From Mongoliibacter sp. (GTDB lineage Bacteria; Bacteroidota; Bacteroidia; Cytophagales; Cyclobacteriaceae): a DNA stretch of 62,707 nt. The DNA lies in assembly GCF_007692705.1 (NCBI RefSeq), contig NZ_REBN01000256.1, forward strand, positions 1 through 62,707. Direction: 5' to 3'. Under the pieces are notes generated by a model. The model did not search any database, was not told the DNA's origin, and was given only the letters and a program-made list of their open reading frames with translations. The position numbers were made by a program, and so were the translations under genes. This document shows, in pieces, positions 1-8,405 of this stretch (position 1 is its first letter; every line of letters begins with the position of its first letter).

Positions 1-2
1 AT

Positions 3-59
3 CCAATATCAATGAATATCGACCGCCTCTGGTTCAGGAGTTTTGAGATTGTTTATTAA
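3..59 (+). CDS. possible 3' end of an upstream gene (partial)
   Basis: An open frame enters the window and stops with TAA at 57-59, encoding about 18 residues ending in SFEIVY. It lies 36 bases before the sugar transporter on the same strand, so it could be the last codons of an upstream operon member. Sugar porter plus fructokinase pairs often follow a GH32 sucrose or fructan hydrolase, but the fragment is too short to identify. Another frame also stays open to position 46, so even the reading frame is uncertain. Confidence 0.3.
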   Translation, partial: PISMNIDRLWFRSFEIVY

Positions 60-95
60 ATTACAGAGTTCTAATCATTCTTCCATCTCTTACCT

Positions 96-1436
96 ATGAA
101 CAAAAACTACGTCCTATTCCTATCCATTACAGCCGCATTGGGCGGGTTCCTGTTCGGTTTTGATACCGCAGTAATTTCAGGAGCAGAAAGAGATATACAA
201 AAACTCTGGAACCTCAGTGATTGGACACATGGACTCGCAGTTGCCATGGCCTTGTACGGTACAGTAATAGGCGCTTTGTTTGGAGGGATTCCAGCTGATA
301 AATATGGCAGAAAAGCATCACTGGTTTGGATAGGGGTGTTTTACCTGGTTTCGGCATTGGGTTCAGCCTTGGCCAATGACGTCAACACCTTTATGTTTTT
401 CAGGTTTTTAGGAGGCCTGGGAGTAGGTGCTTCCTCCGTAGTGGCTCCAATGTATATTTCCGAAATTGCCCCAGCCAAAAGAAGGGGTCAATTGGTTGCC
501 CTTTACCAATTCAATATAGTCTTTGGTATTTTGGTTGCCTATTTCTCCAACTACCTGATCGGCACAGCCAACTTGGCAGAGGCCTGGAGATGGATGTTGG
601 GTGTAGAAGCAATCCCTGCTTTGATTTATAGCATCCTGATCATCAAAGTACCAAAAAGTCCAAGATGGCTCATTGCCAAAAGGCAGGACTATAAAAGTGC
701 TAGAGAAATCCTCACCAAAACTGACCCGGATGGGGTGGATGAAGCCATTCGCCTCGCTATTGAAGAAAGTAAGGAGACCAAAGGAAATGTAGTCTGGACG
801 GCTTTGTTCCATCCAAGGTTCCGGAAAGTTACCTTTTTTGCTTTCCTTATCGCTTTCTTCAATCAGATGTCCGGCATCAATGCCATCATCTACTTTGCCC
901 CAAGAATATTTGAAGCAGCAGGGATCGCTACTGAAGATGCCCTTTTTTCCACCATTGGGATAGGTGTCATCAATATTGTTTTTACCATGTCAGGCCTATA
1001 CCTGATTGACAAACTAGGCCGGAAAGTCCTGATGTATATAGGCTCCATAGGCTATATCATTTCACTTTCCCTGATGGCATACAGCTATTTTGGCGGAGCT
1101 GTAAGTAATACACTCCTGCCTTGGTTTGTTTTTATTTTCATAGCTTCTCATGCCATAGGGCAGGGTTCGGTGATCTGGGTATTTATATCCGAAATATTCC
1201 CCAATGAGCTTCGCGCTTTTGGACAATCCTTGGGTTCGTTTACCCACTGGATATTTGCAGCTTTGATAGCCAATCTATTCCCCTCCTTTGCCAGTTCCTT
1301 CGGTGCAGGAAACATCTTTGCTTTCTTTGCCCTGATGATGGTGCTACAACTGCTTTGGGTAGCCTTTAGAATGCCGGAAACAAAAGGAAAATCCTTGGAA
1401 GAAATTCAACAACAATTACAGAAAGAAAATGTCTAA
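96..1436 (+). CDS. MFS sugar porter, sugar/H+ symporter type
   Basis: This 446-residue inner-membrane transporter belongs to the sugar porter family of the major facilitator superfamily and should import a monosaccharide or sucrose. Visible family marks are the first-helix block GGFLFGFDTAVISGA (residues 16-30), the loop motif DKYGRK (68-73), PKSPRWL near 193, the helix-7 block NQMSGINAIIYF near 266, and the C-terminal PETKGKS at 427-433. Twelve hydrophobic segments fit the usual length. The stop overlaps the start of the following sugar kinase by 8 bases, which implies translational coupling. A fructose or sucrose substrate is inferred only from that kinase. Confidence 0.93.
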   Translation: MNKNYVLFLSITAALGGFLFGFDTAVISGAERDIQKLWNLSDWTHGLAVAMALYGTVIGALFGGIPADKYGRKASLVWIGVFYLVSALGSALANDVNTFMFFRFLGGLGVGASSVVAPMYISEIAPAKRRGQLVALYQFNIVFGILVAYFSNYLIGTANLAEAWRWMLGVEAIPALIYSILIIKVPKSPRWLIAKRQDYKSAREILTKTDPDGVDEAIRLAIEESKETKGNVVWTALFHPRFRKVTFFAFLIAFFNQMSGINAIIYFAPRIFEAAGIATEDALFSTIGIGVINIVFTMSGLYLIDKLGRKVLMYIGSIGYIISLSLMAYSYFGGAVSNTLLPWFVFIFIASHAIGQGSVIWVFISEIFPNELRAFGQSLGSFTHWIFAALIANLFPSFASSFGAGNIFAFFALMMVLQLLWVAFRMPETKGKSLEEIQQQLQKENV

Positions 1437-2340
1437 GAAAGTCGTCTGTTTTGGTGAAATGCTTTGGGACTGTTTCCCTGACCATGAAATCCCGGGTGGG
1501 GCCCCTATGAATGTGGCCTTGCACCTCAATCAACTGGGTTTAGATGTGCAAATGATTTCCCGTATAGGTAAAGATACTCATGGAGAAAAACTTCTGGACT
1601 TTGTCAAATCCTATGGACTCCAAACCGCTTTAATACAGGAAGACGAGGATCACCCCACCGGCACAGTAACAGTCAACAACGAGGATCCAGAAAACATCAA
1701 GTACAGCATCAATTCCCCTGCGGCTTGGGATTATATTGGGCTGAATGAAAGCAATTCCCAACAGGTGAAACAAGCAGATGCATTTATATTTGGCAGTTTG
1801 GGAGTACGGAATCAAGCCAGTTGGGACACATTGTACCACTTACTGCATCATCCTGTATTGAAAATTTTTGACATCAATCTCAGGTCTCCCTATTATGATT
1901 TTGAACAGATAGAAATTATTCTCGGCTACACAGACATTCTGAAAATCAACGAAGACGAACTGGTCATCGTGGCCGATTATTTTGATATTGATGTTCCGGA
2001 GTCATCCGATGACATGCTCAAAACAGCCTCACAAGTATGCGCTTACCTCTGTGAACACTTCCCAATTGCATTGGTATGTGTCACCTTAGGCTCCAAGGGT
2101 GCCATGATCTATGAAGACGGAAAAATCTACAGACACACTGGCTATAAAGTACAAGTCACAGATACTGTTGGGGCAGGAGATGCTTTTTTGAGTGGCTTTG
2201 TCAAGTCCTATTTAGAAGAAAAAAAATCTGAAGAAATCCTGGACTTTGCCTGTGCCTTGGGAGCCTTTGTTGCCACCCAAAAAGGCGGTACTCCAAAGTA
2301 TGATTTGGAAGAGGTGGAGAAGGTCAGGAGGGATTATTGA
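1429..2340 (+). CDS. PfkB-family carbohydrate kinase, probable fructokinase
   Basis: This 303-residue cytoplasmic kinase should phosphorylate a sugar, most likely fructose, after uptake by the overlapping transporter. The N-terminal block GGAPMNVALHL (about 22-32) is the sugar-binding glycine signature. The C-terminal DTVGAGDAFLSGF contains the anion-hole GAGD motif at 248-251, with Asp251 as predicted catalytic base. Length and architecture match ribokinase-like fructokinases. The gene starts inside the end of the transporter gene, so the two are probably one operon. Ribose, gluconate-derived or other furanose substrates cannot be excluded from sequence alone. Confidence 0.88.
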   Translation: MSKKVVCFGEMLWDCFPDHEIPGGAPMNVALHLNQLGLDVQMISRIGKDTHGEKLLDFVKSYGLQTALIQEDEDHPTGTVTVNNEDPENIKYSINSPAAWDYIGLNESNSQQVKQADAFIFGSLGVRNQASWDTLYHLLHHPVLKIFDINLRSPYYDFEQIEIILGYTDILKINEDELVIVADYFDIDVPESSDDMLKTASQVCAYLCEHFPIALVCVTLGSKGAMIYEDGKIYRHTGYKVQVTDTVGAGDAFLSGFVKSYLEEKKSEEILDFACALGAFVATQKGGTPKYDLEEVEKVRRDY

Positions 2341-2805
2341 TAGGACGTAGGTTGTATTTGTAAAGGATGCTTTTTTAATCATTATGTATTAATTCACCCC
2401 TGTCAAATGAAGGTGGGTTTAGGTAAATGATGTGTATTTACATATAGCACCTTAAATCCAGTTTAATCAAAAGGAATTCCAAATACCTTTCTTAGACTCC
2501 TACAGCCTGGTATCTATCTCAATCTTTGAAGAAATCATTCAGTAATAGCAATATAGGAAAGTAAATATTTTAAAAATTGAATTTATTTTCTGTGAAAAAC
2601 TTTCAACATAAATACTGGGTAAATCATCCTCCATTTACTTCAATTTTTTATTTTTCGGTTGTTTTAATTTCACTGTTTAGCCACAAAGGCATTAAGATTT
2701 CTTAGTCGAGATCCTTTAAAAAGGGATATTAAAGTTTTGATATTTAATTATTTAATTATTATTTTCAATGAATTAAATTTTTATTTTGAATCAAAACCAC
2801 GTAAT
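2341..2805. other. intergenic region, AT-rich, no gene seen
   Basis: These 465 bases separate the sugar kinase from the next lipoprotein gene. I see no convincing coding frame. A short hairpin, ATCCTTT-AAA-AAGGGAT (2711-2727), lies before a very AT-rich stretch that probably holds the promoter of the next gene. No exact TAnnTTTG box is present. No clear terminator follows the kinase. Confidence 0.6.
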
Positions 2806-4005
2806 ATGTTAAGCCGAAGGACAATAATAGCTCTTATAGGATTATTACTTTGGACAATCACATCTAGTTGCACAAAAGAGGAAGAAACATTCATCCCAAG
2901 AGATCGCGGCACCATTTTAGAAATTCTAGAGAGGGGAAGTTTAAATAGGGAAGAGATCATTTCAAGAATGAATGAGTTGGATGGAAGTGCCCTTGCCCAA
3001 TACGATGTTGATTTTTTTGCACTGACCTACAGAACCCAATATATGGGAAAAGCCATTGATACACGTGGTTTGATTATTGTGCCTCGAGGAGTTGATATAG
3101 CCAATTTACTAATGTACACTCACGGTACCGAATTGCCTTCTGAAATTTTAGGAGCCAATGATATTTCACCTTCCAATTATGCCGGGGAGATGGATAAAAA
3201 TAGGGATGTGAGAAATATGGGTCTAGGTTGGGCATCCGCAGGCTATGTGGTTTTCATGCCAGACTATATCGGTTATGGTATCACGATCGGTACAGATCAT
3301 CCCTACATGTACATGGAAGAAATGTTTGTTTCTAATATGGATGGGCTTTTGGCAGCTAAGGAATTCATTTTAAATCATACAGATTTAACCTATGACAACA
3401 GACTTTTTCTTGCCGGCTGGTCACAAGGTGGGGCTGCAAGTTTATCAACTCACAGATTTGTACAAGAGCAATTCCCTACTGAATTTAATATTTTGGGAAG
3501 CTCTCATTTGGCTGGGCCTCATAACTTTGAACGATTTCACAATGATAAAATGAGCAGGGCTGGAGAAGAAGTTTTGATTATGCCTATTTTCTCTTGGGCA
3601 GTTTATTCGATCAACAAATTTTCAGAGCTAAGACGACCTACTGACCAACTTTACAACTATCCGGTTTTTGACCAGATGTCTTCCATCCTCACTCCTTCAT
3701 CTGACCCCGCACTGGTTTTCAAATCCCATTTTAGAACCAGCATTCTAAATGGAAATGACTCAGCATATAGAGCTGTATTGAAACGCAATTCCAATCATGA
3801 GGGATGGCTTCCTGTCGGAAAAGTCATATTGCACCATGGAGACGATGACCAGATTGTACCATACTATAACTCAGAAGATGCCAGAGATGGTATTCTTGCG
3901 GCTGGTGGGGAAGTTGAATTTTATACTTATCCAGGAGGAGGCCATACTTCAGAGTTGGGGAATTTCATTATCAATACTACAAACGAATTTAACTTACTAA
4001 AATGA
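2806..4005 (+). CDS. alpha/beta hydrolase lipoprotein (secreted lipase/esterase-like)
   Basis: This protein is about 399 residues. I place the start at the ATG at 2806, because it is followed directly by a basic start, a hydrophobic helix and a lipobox ending TSSC; the upstream in-frame ATG at 2737 would put 23 extra residues before the signal peptide. The mature protein has an alpha/beta-hydrolase fold: nucleophile elbow GWSQGG with Ser206, an acid in HHGDDDQIV (about 346-348) and His380 in GGGHTSEL. It is probably tethered to a membrane and cleaves an ester or peptide. It most resembles bacterial secretory-lipase-like proteins; the substrate is unknown. Confidence 0.8.
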   Translation: MLSRRTIIALIGLLLWTITSSCTKEEETFIPRDRGTILEILERGSLNREEIISRMNELDGSALAQYDVDFFALTYRTQYMGKAIDTRGLIIVPRGVDIANLLMYTHGTELPSEILGANDISPSNYAGEMDKNRDVRNMGLGWASAGYVVFMPDYIGYGITIGTDHPYMYMEEMFVSNMDGLLAAKEFILNHTDLTYDNRLFLAGWSQGGAASLSTHRFVQEQFPTEFNILGSSHLAGPHNFERFHNDKMSRAGEEVLIMPIFSWAVYSINKFSELRRPTDQLYNYPVFDQMSSILTPSSDPALVFKSHFRTSILNGNDSAYRAVLKRNSNHEGWLPVGKVILHHGDDDQIVPYYNSEDARDGILAAGGEVEFYTYPGGGHTSELGNFIINTTNEFNLLK

Positions 4006-4133
4006 ATTGAGTCTGTCTTCCCCAGGCATACAGGGTGAAAGAACCACCTTAAAAAATGCTCTGGTAGCTATTAGGGTAAATACAAAATTCTCCCAAAAAT
4101 CAGCACAAGTCATGAACATAAAACATTGAAAAT

Positions 4134-4994
4134 ATGAAAAGACTTCTAATTTTAGCTTTTTTCACTATACTACCTTCCCTTACCATGGCACAGTATAATA
4201 TGCGGCCAAGTGCATATTTTCAGGACATGCTCTTTTATAACCCTGCTTCCACTCCCGAAATGGGCGAAGCTAGCCAACGTCTTTTGCTCTACAGTCGGAC
4301 TAAAATCATTCCTGAGAATGAAGGGATATGGGAAAAAAGTCCAACATTTTATGCTGATTACCTCAGCATGAATGAAGATAAAAGCTCTTACTTCACTGTA
4401 GGATATATGAATGACAATTACTCCTATTTCAGTAGGAATTCGCTTTATGGAGGATATGGGAAAATTTTAAAGCTTGGAAACAACAGCAGTTTGACATTTG
4501 GAGGTAGACTTGCACTGCATTCGGACATCATAAACTGGTCAAATTACCAAATACCAAATGAAGAAACTGGAAATTCTCTTCGGCTTTCACCCGATTTTGA
4601 TTTAGGAGCACAATTTCAATGGAAAGCATTCAAAATTGGGGCTTCCCTTAGGAATACAATCGGTCTTTCTCAAAAATTAGATGAAGAAGACATAATTACC
4701 ACACAAAGGGCTTTTGTGATAAATACTTCTTATGAATTCACCATAAATGAAAGATTGATAGTAGCCCCCTATGTACTTCTGTATACAGAACTAAAAACCG
4801 AAATAGATGCAGGGGTTTTCCTAAGCTTTGATAGAAACGTAAACTTTTCTTACTTAATAAGAGTGAATGAGTTAAGAAGTATTTTCACCCTTGAAGGCAG
4901 ATTATATCGTGGCCTATCAATTGGTGTGGCCTACGACCAATCTCCATTGCTTCCAAGCAACAACTTAGATATTTTCGTTAGGTATTTTTTCTGA
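4134..4994 (+). CDS. PorP/SprF-family outer-membrane protein (type IX secretion-associated)
   Basis: This 286-residue protein has a cleavable signal peptide (about 1-19, ending TMAQ). The N-terminal mature block FYNPASTPEMG is typical of the PorP/SprF family, whose members are predicted beta-barrels that anchor gliding or type IX secretion cargo at the Bacteroidota outer membrane. The rest alternates aromatic and polar residues, as in a barrel, and ends in YFF, as many outer-membrane barrels do. Family members often sit next to a large secreted partner; none is adjacent here, since the neighbours are a lipase-like protein and an M48 protease. It is therefore an orphan copy whose cargo is unknown. 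Confidence 0.83.
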   Translation: MKRLLILAFFTILPSLTMAQYNMRPSAYFQDMLFYNPASTPEMGEASQRLLLYSRTKIIPENEGIWEKSPTFYADYLSMNEDKSSYFTVGYMNDNYSYFSRNSLYGGYGKILKLGNNSSLTFGGRLALHSDIINWSNYQIPNEETGNSLRLSPDFDLGAQFQWKAFKIGASLRNTIGLSQKLDEEDIITTQRAFVINTSYEFTINERLIVAPYVLLYTELKTEIDAGVFLSFDRNVNFSYLIRVNELRSIFTLEGRLYRGLSIGVAYDQSPLLPSNNLDIFVRYFF

Positions 4995-5304
4995 TTTAAA
5001 TGCTTACAAAAATTCCATCGTCTATATTCTTGGCTGAGTAAAGGATAATTCTGTCACCATGCCGAATGATTTTTATTAGTTAACTGTCAACAAAAAGAAA
5101 TAACTATTTGAAAAGCTAGCATAAGATTTGAATAACATATTTTTATCCGACTTTTATTTTCTTTTTTATGAAATCAAGCATGCTCGTGACAGAGAGTAAT
5201 GGCGAAAATGTCACATAATGAGCGGAACTGCTATCGGGTTAAAATGAGAGATATTAACTCATCATTCAGCGTGGTTTAAAATTTTGTATACGAAAAATAA
5301 AAAT
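4995..5304. other. intergenic region with dyad-symmetric site
   Basis: This 310-base gap before the M48 protease gene holds no supported gene. It contains an inverted repeat GTGACA (5186-5191) / TGTCAC (5209-5214), flanked farther out by GCTC and GAGC, a plausible operator or RNA hairpin. GCTATCGGG near 5230 matches half of the 18-bp palindrome found at 50273-50290. Confidence 0.5.
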
Positions 5305-6753
5305 ATGAAAAATCAATCTTTACGGATAACGTTTGTTTGGGCTGCATGCCTGATGGTGTGCTGGAGTTGTGCGAGAAATCCTGTCACAGGCAGAAGGCAG
5401 CTGGTATTCATGTCTGAGGCGCAGGAAATTGCAATGGGAAAAGAGTCCGACCCCCAGATTATGGCATTTTTTGGCAATTACGAAGATGAAGAACTCCAGC
5501 AATTCATCACCACTAAAGGTCTTGAAATGGCAGCAATTTCTCATAGACCTCACTTGGATTACGAATTTAAGATTGTGGACTCTCCTGTCATTAATGCTTT
5601 CGCTGTTCCTGGAGGCTATGTATACTTCACAAGGGGCATCATGGCCCATTTCAATAATGAAGCAGAGTTTGCAGGAGTATTGGGGCACGAAATCGGACAC
5701 ATAACAGCCCGACATTCTGTCATTCGACAAAGGAATCAGATGCTAGGGCAAATAGGTCTTATAGCAGGGGTAATACTTGTCCCTGAAATATCACAGTTTG
5801 TAGAACCACTTTCTCAGGGAATGCAACTGGCTCTATTGAGTTTTGGAAGAGAAGCCGAAAGAGAGTCAGACAAACTTGGAGTGGAATATTCCTCAAGGAT
5901 TGGATATGATGCAGTGGAGATGGCAGGATTTTTCCAGACTTTGGAAAGACAGCAGGCCCAATCAGGAGGTAATGAAATTCCTGATTTCTTATCGACCCAT
6001 CCCTCTCCATCAGAACGCAATATCACTGTGGCAAGAATGGCTGGGGAATGGAAAGAAAAGCTCAACCTTACCAACCCCGAAGTAAATAGAAACACCTACC
6101 TCCAAAGGATTGATGGGCTGATAGTGGGAGAAGATCCGAACCAGGGATTTATCGAAAACAATACTTTCTACCACCCTGTTCTCAAATTTCAATTTCCTAT
6201 CCCAAAAGAATGGAGCACTCAGAATACGCCTCAACAGGTTCAAATGGCTCCAAAAAGCGGAGATGCTCTCATGATGCTTAGCCTCGCATCAGGAACCTCA
6301 CTTGAAGAAGCCTCTCGGGGAATTTTAGAGCAATACAAACTCGAACTAGTAGAATCAAACAAAGTTACCCGCAATGACATGGAAACTTTAGTGCTTCTCG
6401 CAGATCAAAAACAGGAAAAGGGTACTGTCCGGGTTTTGATGACCCTCATAAACTTTGGTGGTAACATTTACAACATCATGGGCATAGGAGAAATTTCCAA
6501 ATTCCCAACCTACAGAAGCCTAATGGAGACTACAATGAGAAACTTTGCTGAACTTAAAGATACAGAAAAGCTAAATAGAAAGCCGGATGTGATCCGCATC
6601 AAAACAATTCCAAGAGCGATGACGCTGGAAGCTGCGTTTCGTAGTTACAACATGCCTCAGTCTAGGTTTGAAGAAATAGCTCTTCTTAACGGCATGCTAC
6701 TCAGTGATGAAGTACCTCAAAATACGATGATAAAAGTAATAGAACGAAAATAA
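5305..6753 (+). CDS. M48-family zinc metalloprotease lipoprotein
   Basis: This protein is about 482 residues from the ATG at 5305, chosen because the signal peptide and lipobox (CWSC) follow it immediately; an in-frame ATG 21 bases upstream is less likely. The zinc site HEIGH is at about 128-132, and the third ligand region EAERESD is at about 183-189. The protein therefore resembles BepA/LoiP-type M48 proteases that act on envelope proteins in the periplasm. The last 60 residues have a LysM-like look (TLEAAFRSYN through MIKVIERK) and may bind peptidoglycan. The start of the mature protein, RNPVTGRRQLV, is shared by many family members. The gene appears monocistronic. Confidence 0.92.
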   Translation: MKNQSLRITFVWAACLMVCWSCARNPVTGRRQLVFMSEAQEIAMGKESDPQIMAFFGNYEDEELQQFITTKGLEMAAISHRPHLDYEFKIVDSPVINAFAVPGGYVYFTRGIMAHFNNEAEFAGVLGHEIGHITARHSVIRQRNQMLGQIGLIAGVILVPEISQFVEPLSQGMQLALLSFGREAERESDKLGVEYSSRIGYDAVEMAGFFQTLERQQAQSGGNEIPDFLSTHPSPSERNITVARMAGEWKEKLNLTNPEVNRNTYLQRIDGLIVGEDPNQGFIENNTFYHPVLKFQFPIPKEWSTQNTPQQVQMAPKSGDALMMLSLASGTSLEEASRGILEQYKLELVESNKVTRNDMETLVLLADQKQEKGTVRVLMTLINFGGNIYNIMGIGEISKFPTYRSLMETTMRNFAELKDTEKLNRKPDVIRIKTIPRAMTLEAAFRSYNMPQSRFEEIALLNGMLLSDEVPQNTMIKVIERK

Positions 6754-6998
6754 AAAATTTTAAGGGTGCTTATGCGATAATGTATTATTGGAGATTTCCG
6801 TATATTATTGGCCTGATTGATAATAATACTACGAACTCATCATATTTAATTTTATTGAATGCTGTTAAGTAGTATGGATATTAATTATACCCGAACGATG
6901 GAAAATGGCTGGTTATAGGATTTGTAGTGGTGTCTGATCCTATTAAATAAGTGGCCTGGGGGGTAAAGCGGAAAATCATAATTCTAAATAATTAGACC

Positions 6999-7583
6999 TT
7001 GAGAAATCGGTTTTTAAATATAATTTCAGTGCTATGTTTGGGTTTATATAGTGCTTTATTATTTTCCTGCGAGTCTGAGCCTGAAATCGAAGATAACAGG
7101 ATTACACTTTCAGCAAAAGAGATGGAGTTATATACCCTACTGATGAATTATCGAGCGGAGTTTGGATTGGCCGAAATTCCGTTATCTGCCTCTCTTAGTA
7201 TTGTAGCTCAAACACATGTAAAAGACCTACAGGAAAATAACCCTATGGTAGGTGAATGCAACAGTCATAGTTGGTCAGAGTTTGGAGAATGGACCCCTTG
7301 TTGCTACACAGCTGACCATGCACAAGCTGCATGCATGTGGAACAAACCACGAGAACTTACAGACTATCCAGGAATTGGATATGAAATAGCATCTTATAGT
7401 ACTTTCAATATCAATCCAATTGGTGCATTGAATTCTTGGAAAAGCAGTCCAGGTCATGATGCAGTAATTAAAAATATAGGAGCTTGGACCCAAGAGTGGA
7501 AAGCTGTGGGGATAGGCATAAATGGTAGATTTGCAGCCGTATGGTTTGGCAGGGAAGAAGATCCTGCTGGAAATCCAAGGTAG
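6999..7583 (+). CDS. CAP (SCP/PR-1) domain lipoprotein, TTG start
   Basis: This 194-residue exported protein has a lipobox ending LLFSC around residue 24 and a CAP-like domain: the helix LLMNYRAEFGLAEIPLSASL, a later HVKDL, and NSHSW in place of the usual His-containing strands. An in-frame stop lies at 6993-6995, and the next in-frame ATG falls after the lipobox, so the TTG at 6999 is the only start that keeps the signal peptide. The region contains several cysteines (CNSHSW, CCYTADHAQAACMW), consistent with an extracytoplasmic disulphide-bonded fold. The function of bacterial CAP proteins is poorly defined. Confidence 0.75.
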   Translation: MRNRFLNIISVLCLGLYSALLFSCESEPEIEDNRITLSAKEMELYTLLMNYRAEFGLAEIPLSASLSIVAQTHVKDLQENNPMVGECNSHSWSEFGEWTPCCYTADHAQAACMWNKPRELTDYPGIGYEIASYSTFNINPIGALNSWKSSPGHDAVIKNIGAWTQEWKAVGIGINGRFAAVWFGREEDPAGNPR

Positions 7584-7721
7584 GGTCTAAAGATTAATTT
7601 GTCCTCAATATTTCCATTTTCTCTTTGGCTAAGTAGTGCCATGATCATTTAATTATCTACTTAAAATAAAAATTGACCCCTAAGTTTATCCCTTCATTAA
7701 TTCCATTCACACTCATTTTTG

Positions 7722-7735
7722 TATTACTGGTAATA
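7722..7735. promoter_or_regulatory. perfect dyad TATTAC-TG-GTAATA
   Basis: A 6-bp-arm perfect inverted repeat lies about 50 bases before the fasciclin gene and next to a near-match promoter box TAACTTTT. It could be a repressor or activator site. Nothing else in the window shares it, so the call is tentative. Confidence 0.3.
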
Positions 7736-7786
7736 ACTTTTTCTGCTTAAGTGAGTTATTATTAATGAACTTTAAAATATCTTAAA

Positions 7787-8329
7787 ATGAAAAATGTAAG
7801 AATATTATCCTTGGCAGTAGCTACATGCATCACTTTGGCTGCCTTTAGCTGTAATACCAAGGTCAGACAGGAAGAAGATGAGCCGGAAGTTTTAGATAAA
7901 GTGGTGGTAGAAGAAGAAGCACCTACTGTAGTTGAAATTGCAGGAGCATCCCCTGATCATACGACTTTGGTTTCAGCGGTATACGCAGCTGAGTTAGTTG
8001 AAACCCTCAATAGCGATGGACCCTTTACCATCTTTGCTCCTACCAATGCAGCTTTTGCAGCATTACCTGAAGGAACTGTGGAAAGTTTACTGGAACCCGA
8101 AAATAAAGATAAGCTCACTGAAATTTTGACTTATCATGTCGTTTCGGGAGAAACCATGGCAGCTGACTTGGAAGATGGACAAGAAATCACAACTGTTCAG
8201 GGAGAAAAATTAAAAGTCTCAATAAAAGACAGTAAGGTATATATCAATGATGCTGTGGTAACAGGAGCGGATATGGAAGGCAGAAACGGAGTTGTGCACA
8301 TCATAGACGGGGTATTGCTACCAGAATGA
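7787..8329 (+). CDS. single-domain fasciclin (FAS1) lipoprotein
   Basis: This 180-residue protein has a lipoprotein signal peptide (lipobox near AAFSC, residue 22), an acidic linker (about 30-46), then one FAS1 domain. The FAS1 H1 block is FTIFAPTNAAFAALPEGTVESL, followed by YHVVSGE and the H2 block GVVHIIDGVLLP at the C-terminus. FAS1 domains mediate adhesion at the cell surface. A two-domain relative occurs at 58149-59153. The gene is followed by a strong hairpin terminator. Confidence 0.92.
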   Translation: MKNVRILSLAVATCITLAAFSCNTKVRQEEDEPEVLDKVVVEEEAPTVVEIAGASPDHTTLVSAVYAAELVETLNSDGPFTIFAPTNAAFAALPEGTVESLLEPENKDKLTEILTYHVVSGETMAADLEDGQEITTVQGEKLKVSIKDSKVYINDAVVTGADMEGRNGVVHIIDGVLLPE

Positions 8330-8350
8330 TCGAATCAACTTTATTAAGTA

Positions 8351-8385
8351 AAAGCCTGCAATCCTTCCTAGGGTTGCAGGCTTTT
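8351..8385. terminator. bidirectional rho-independent terminator
   Basis: AAAGCCTGCAA and TTGCAGGCTTTT form a stem of about 11 bp between the converging fasciclin and xylulokinase genes. T-rich runs on both outer sides let it serve both strands. Confidence 0.85.
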
Positions 8386-8405
8386 AAATTTATTTACATA
8401 ATTTT

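Noticed and set aside
408-812. 134-codon frame opposite the sugar porter
   Set aside because: It mirrors the transporter coding sequence and has no independent support.
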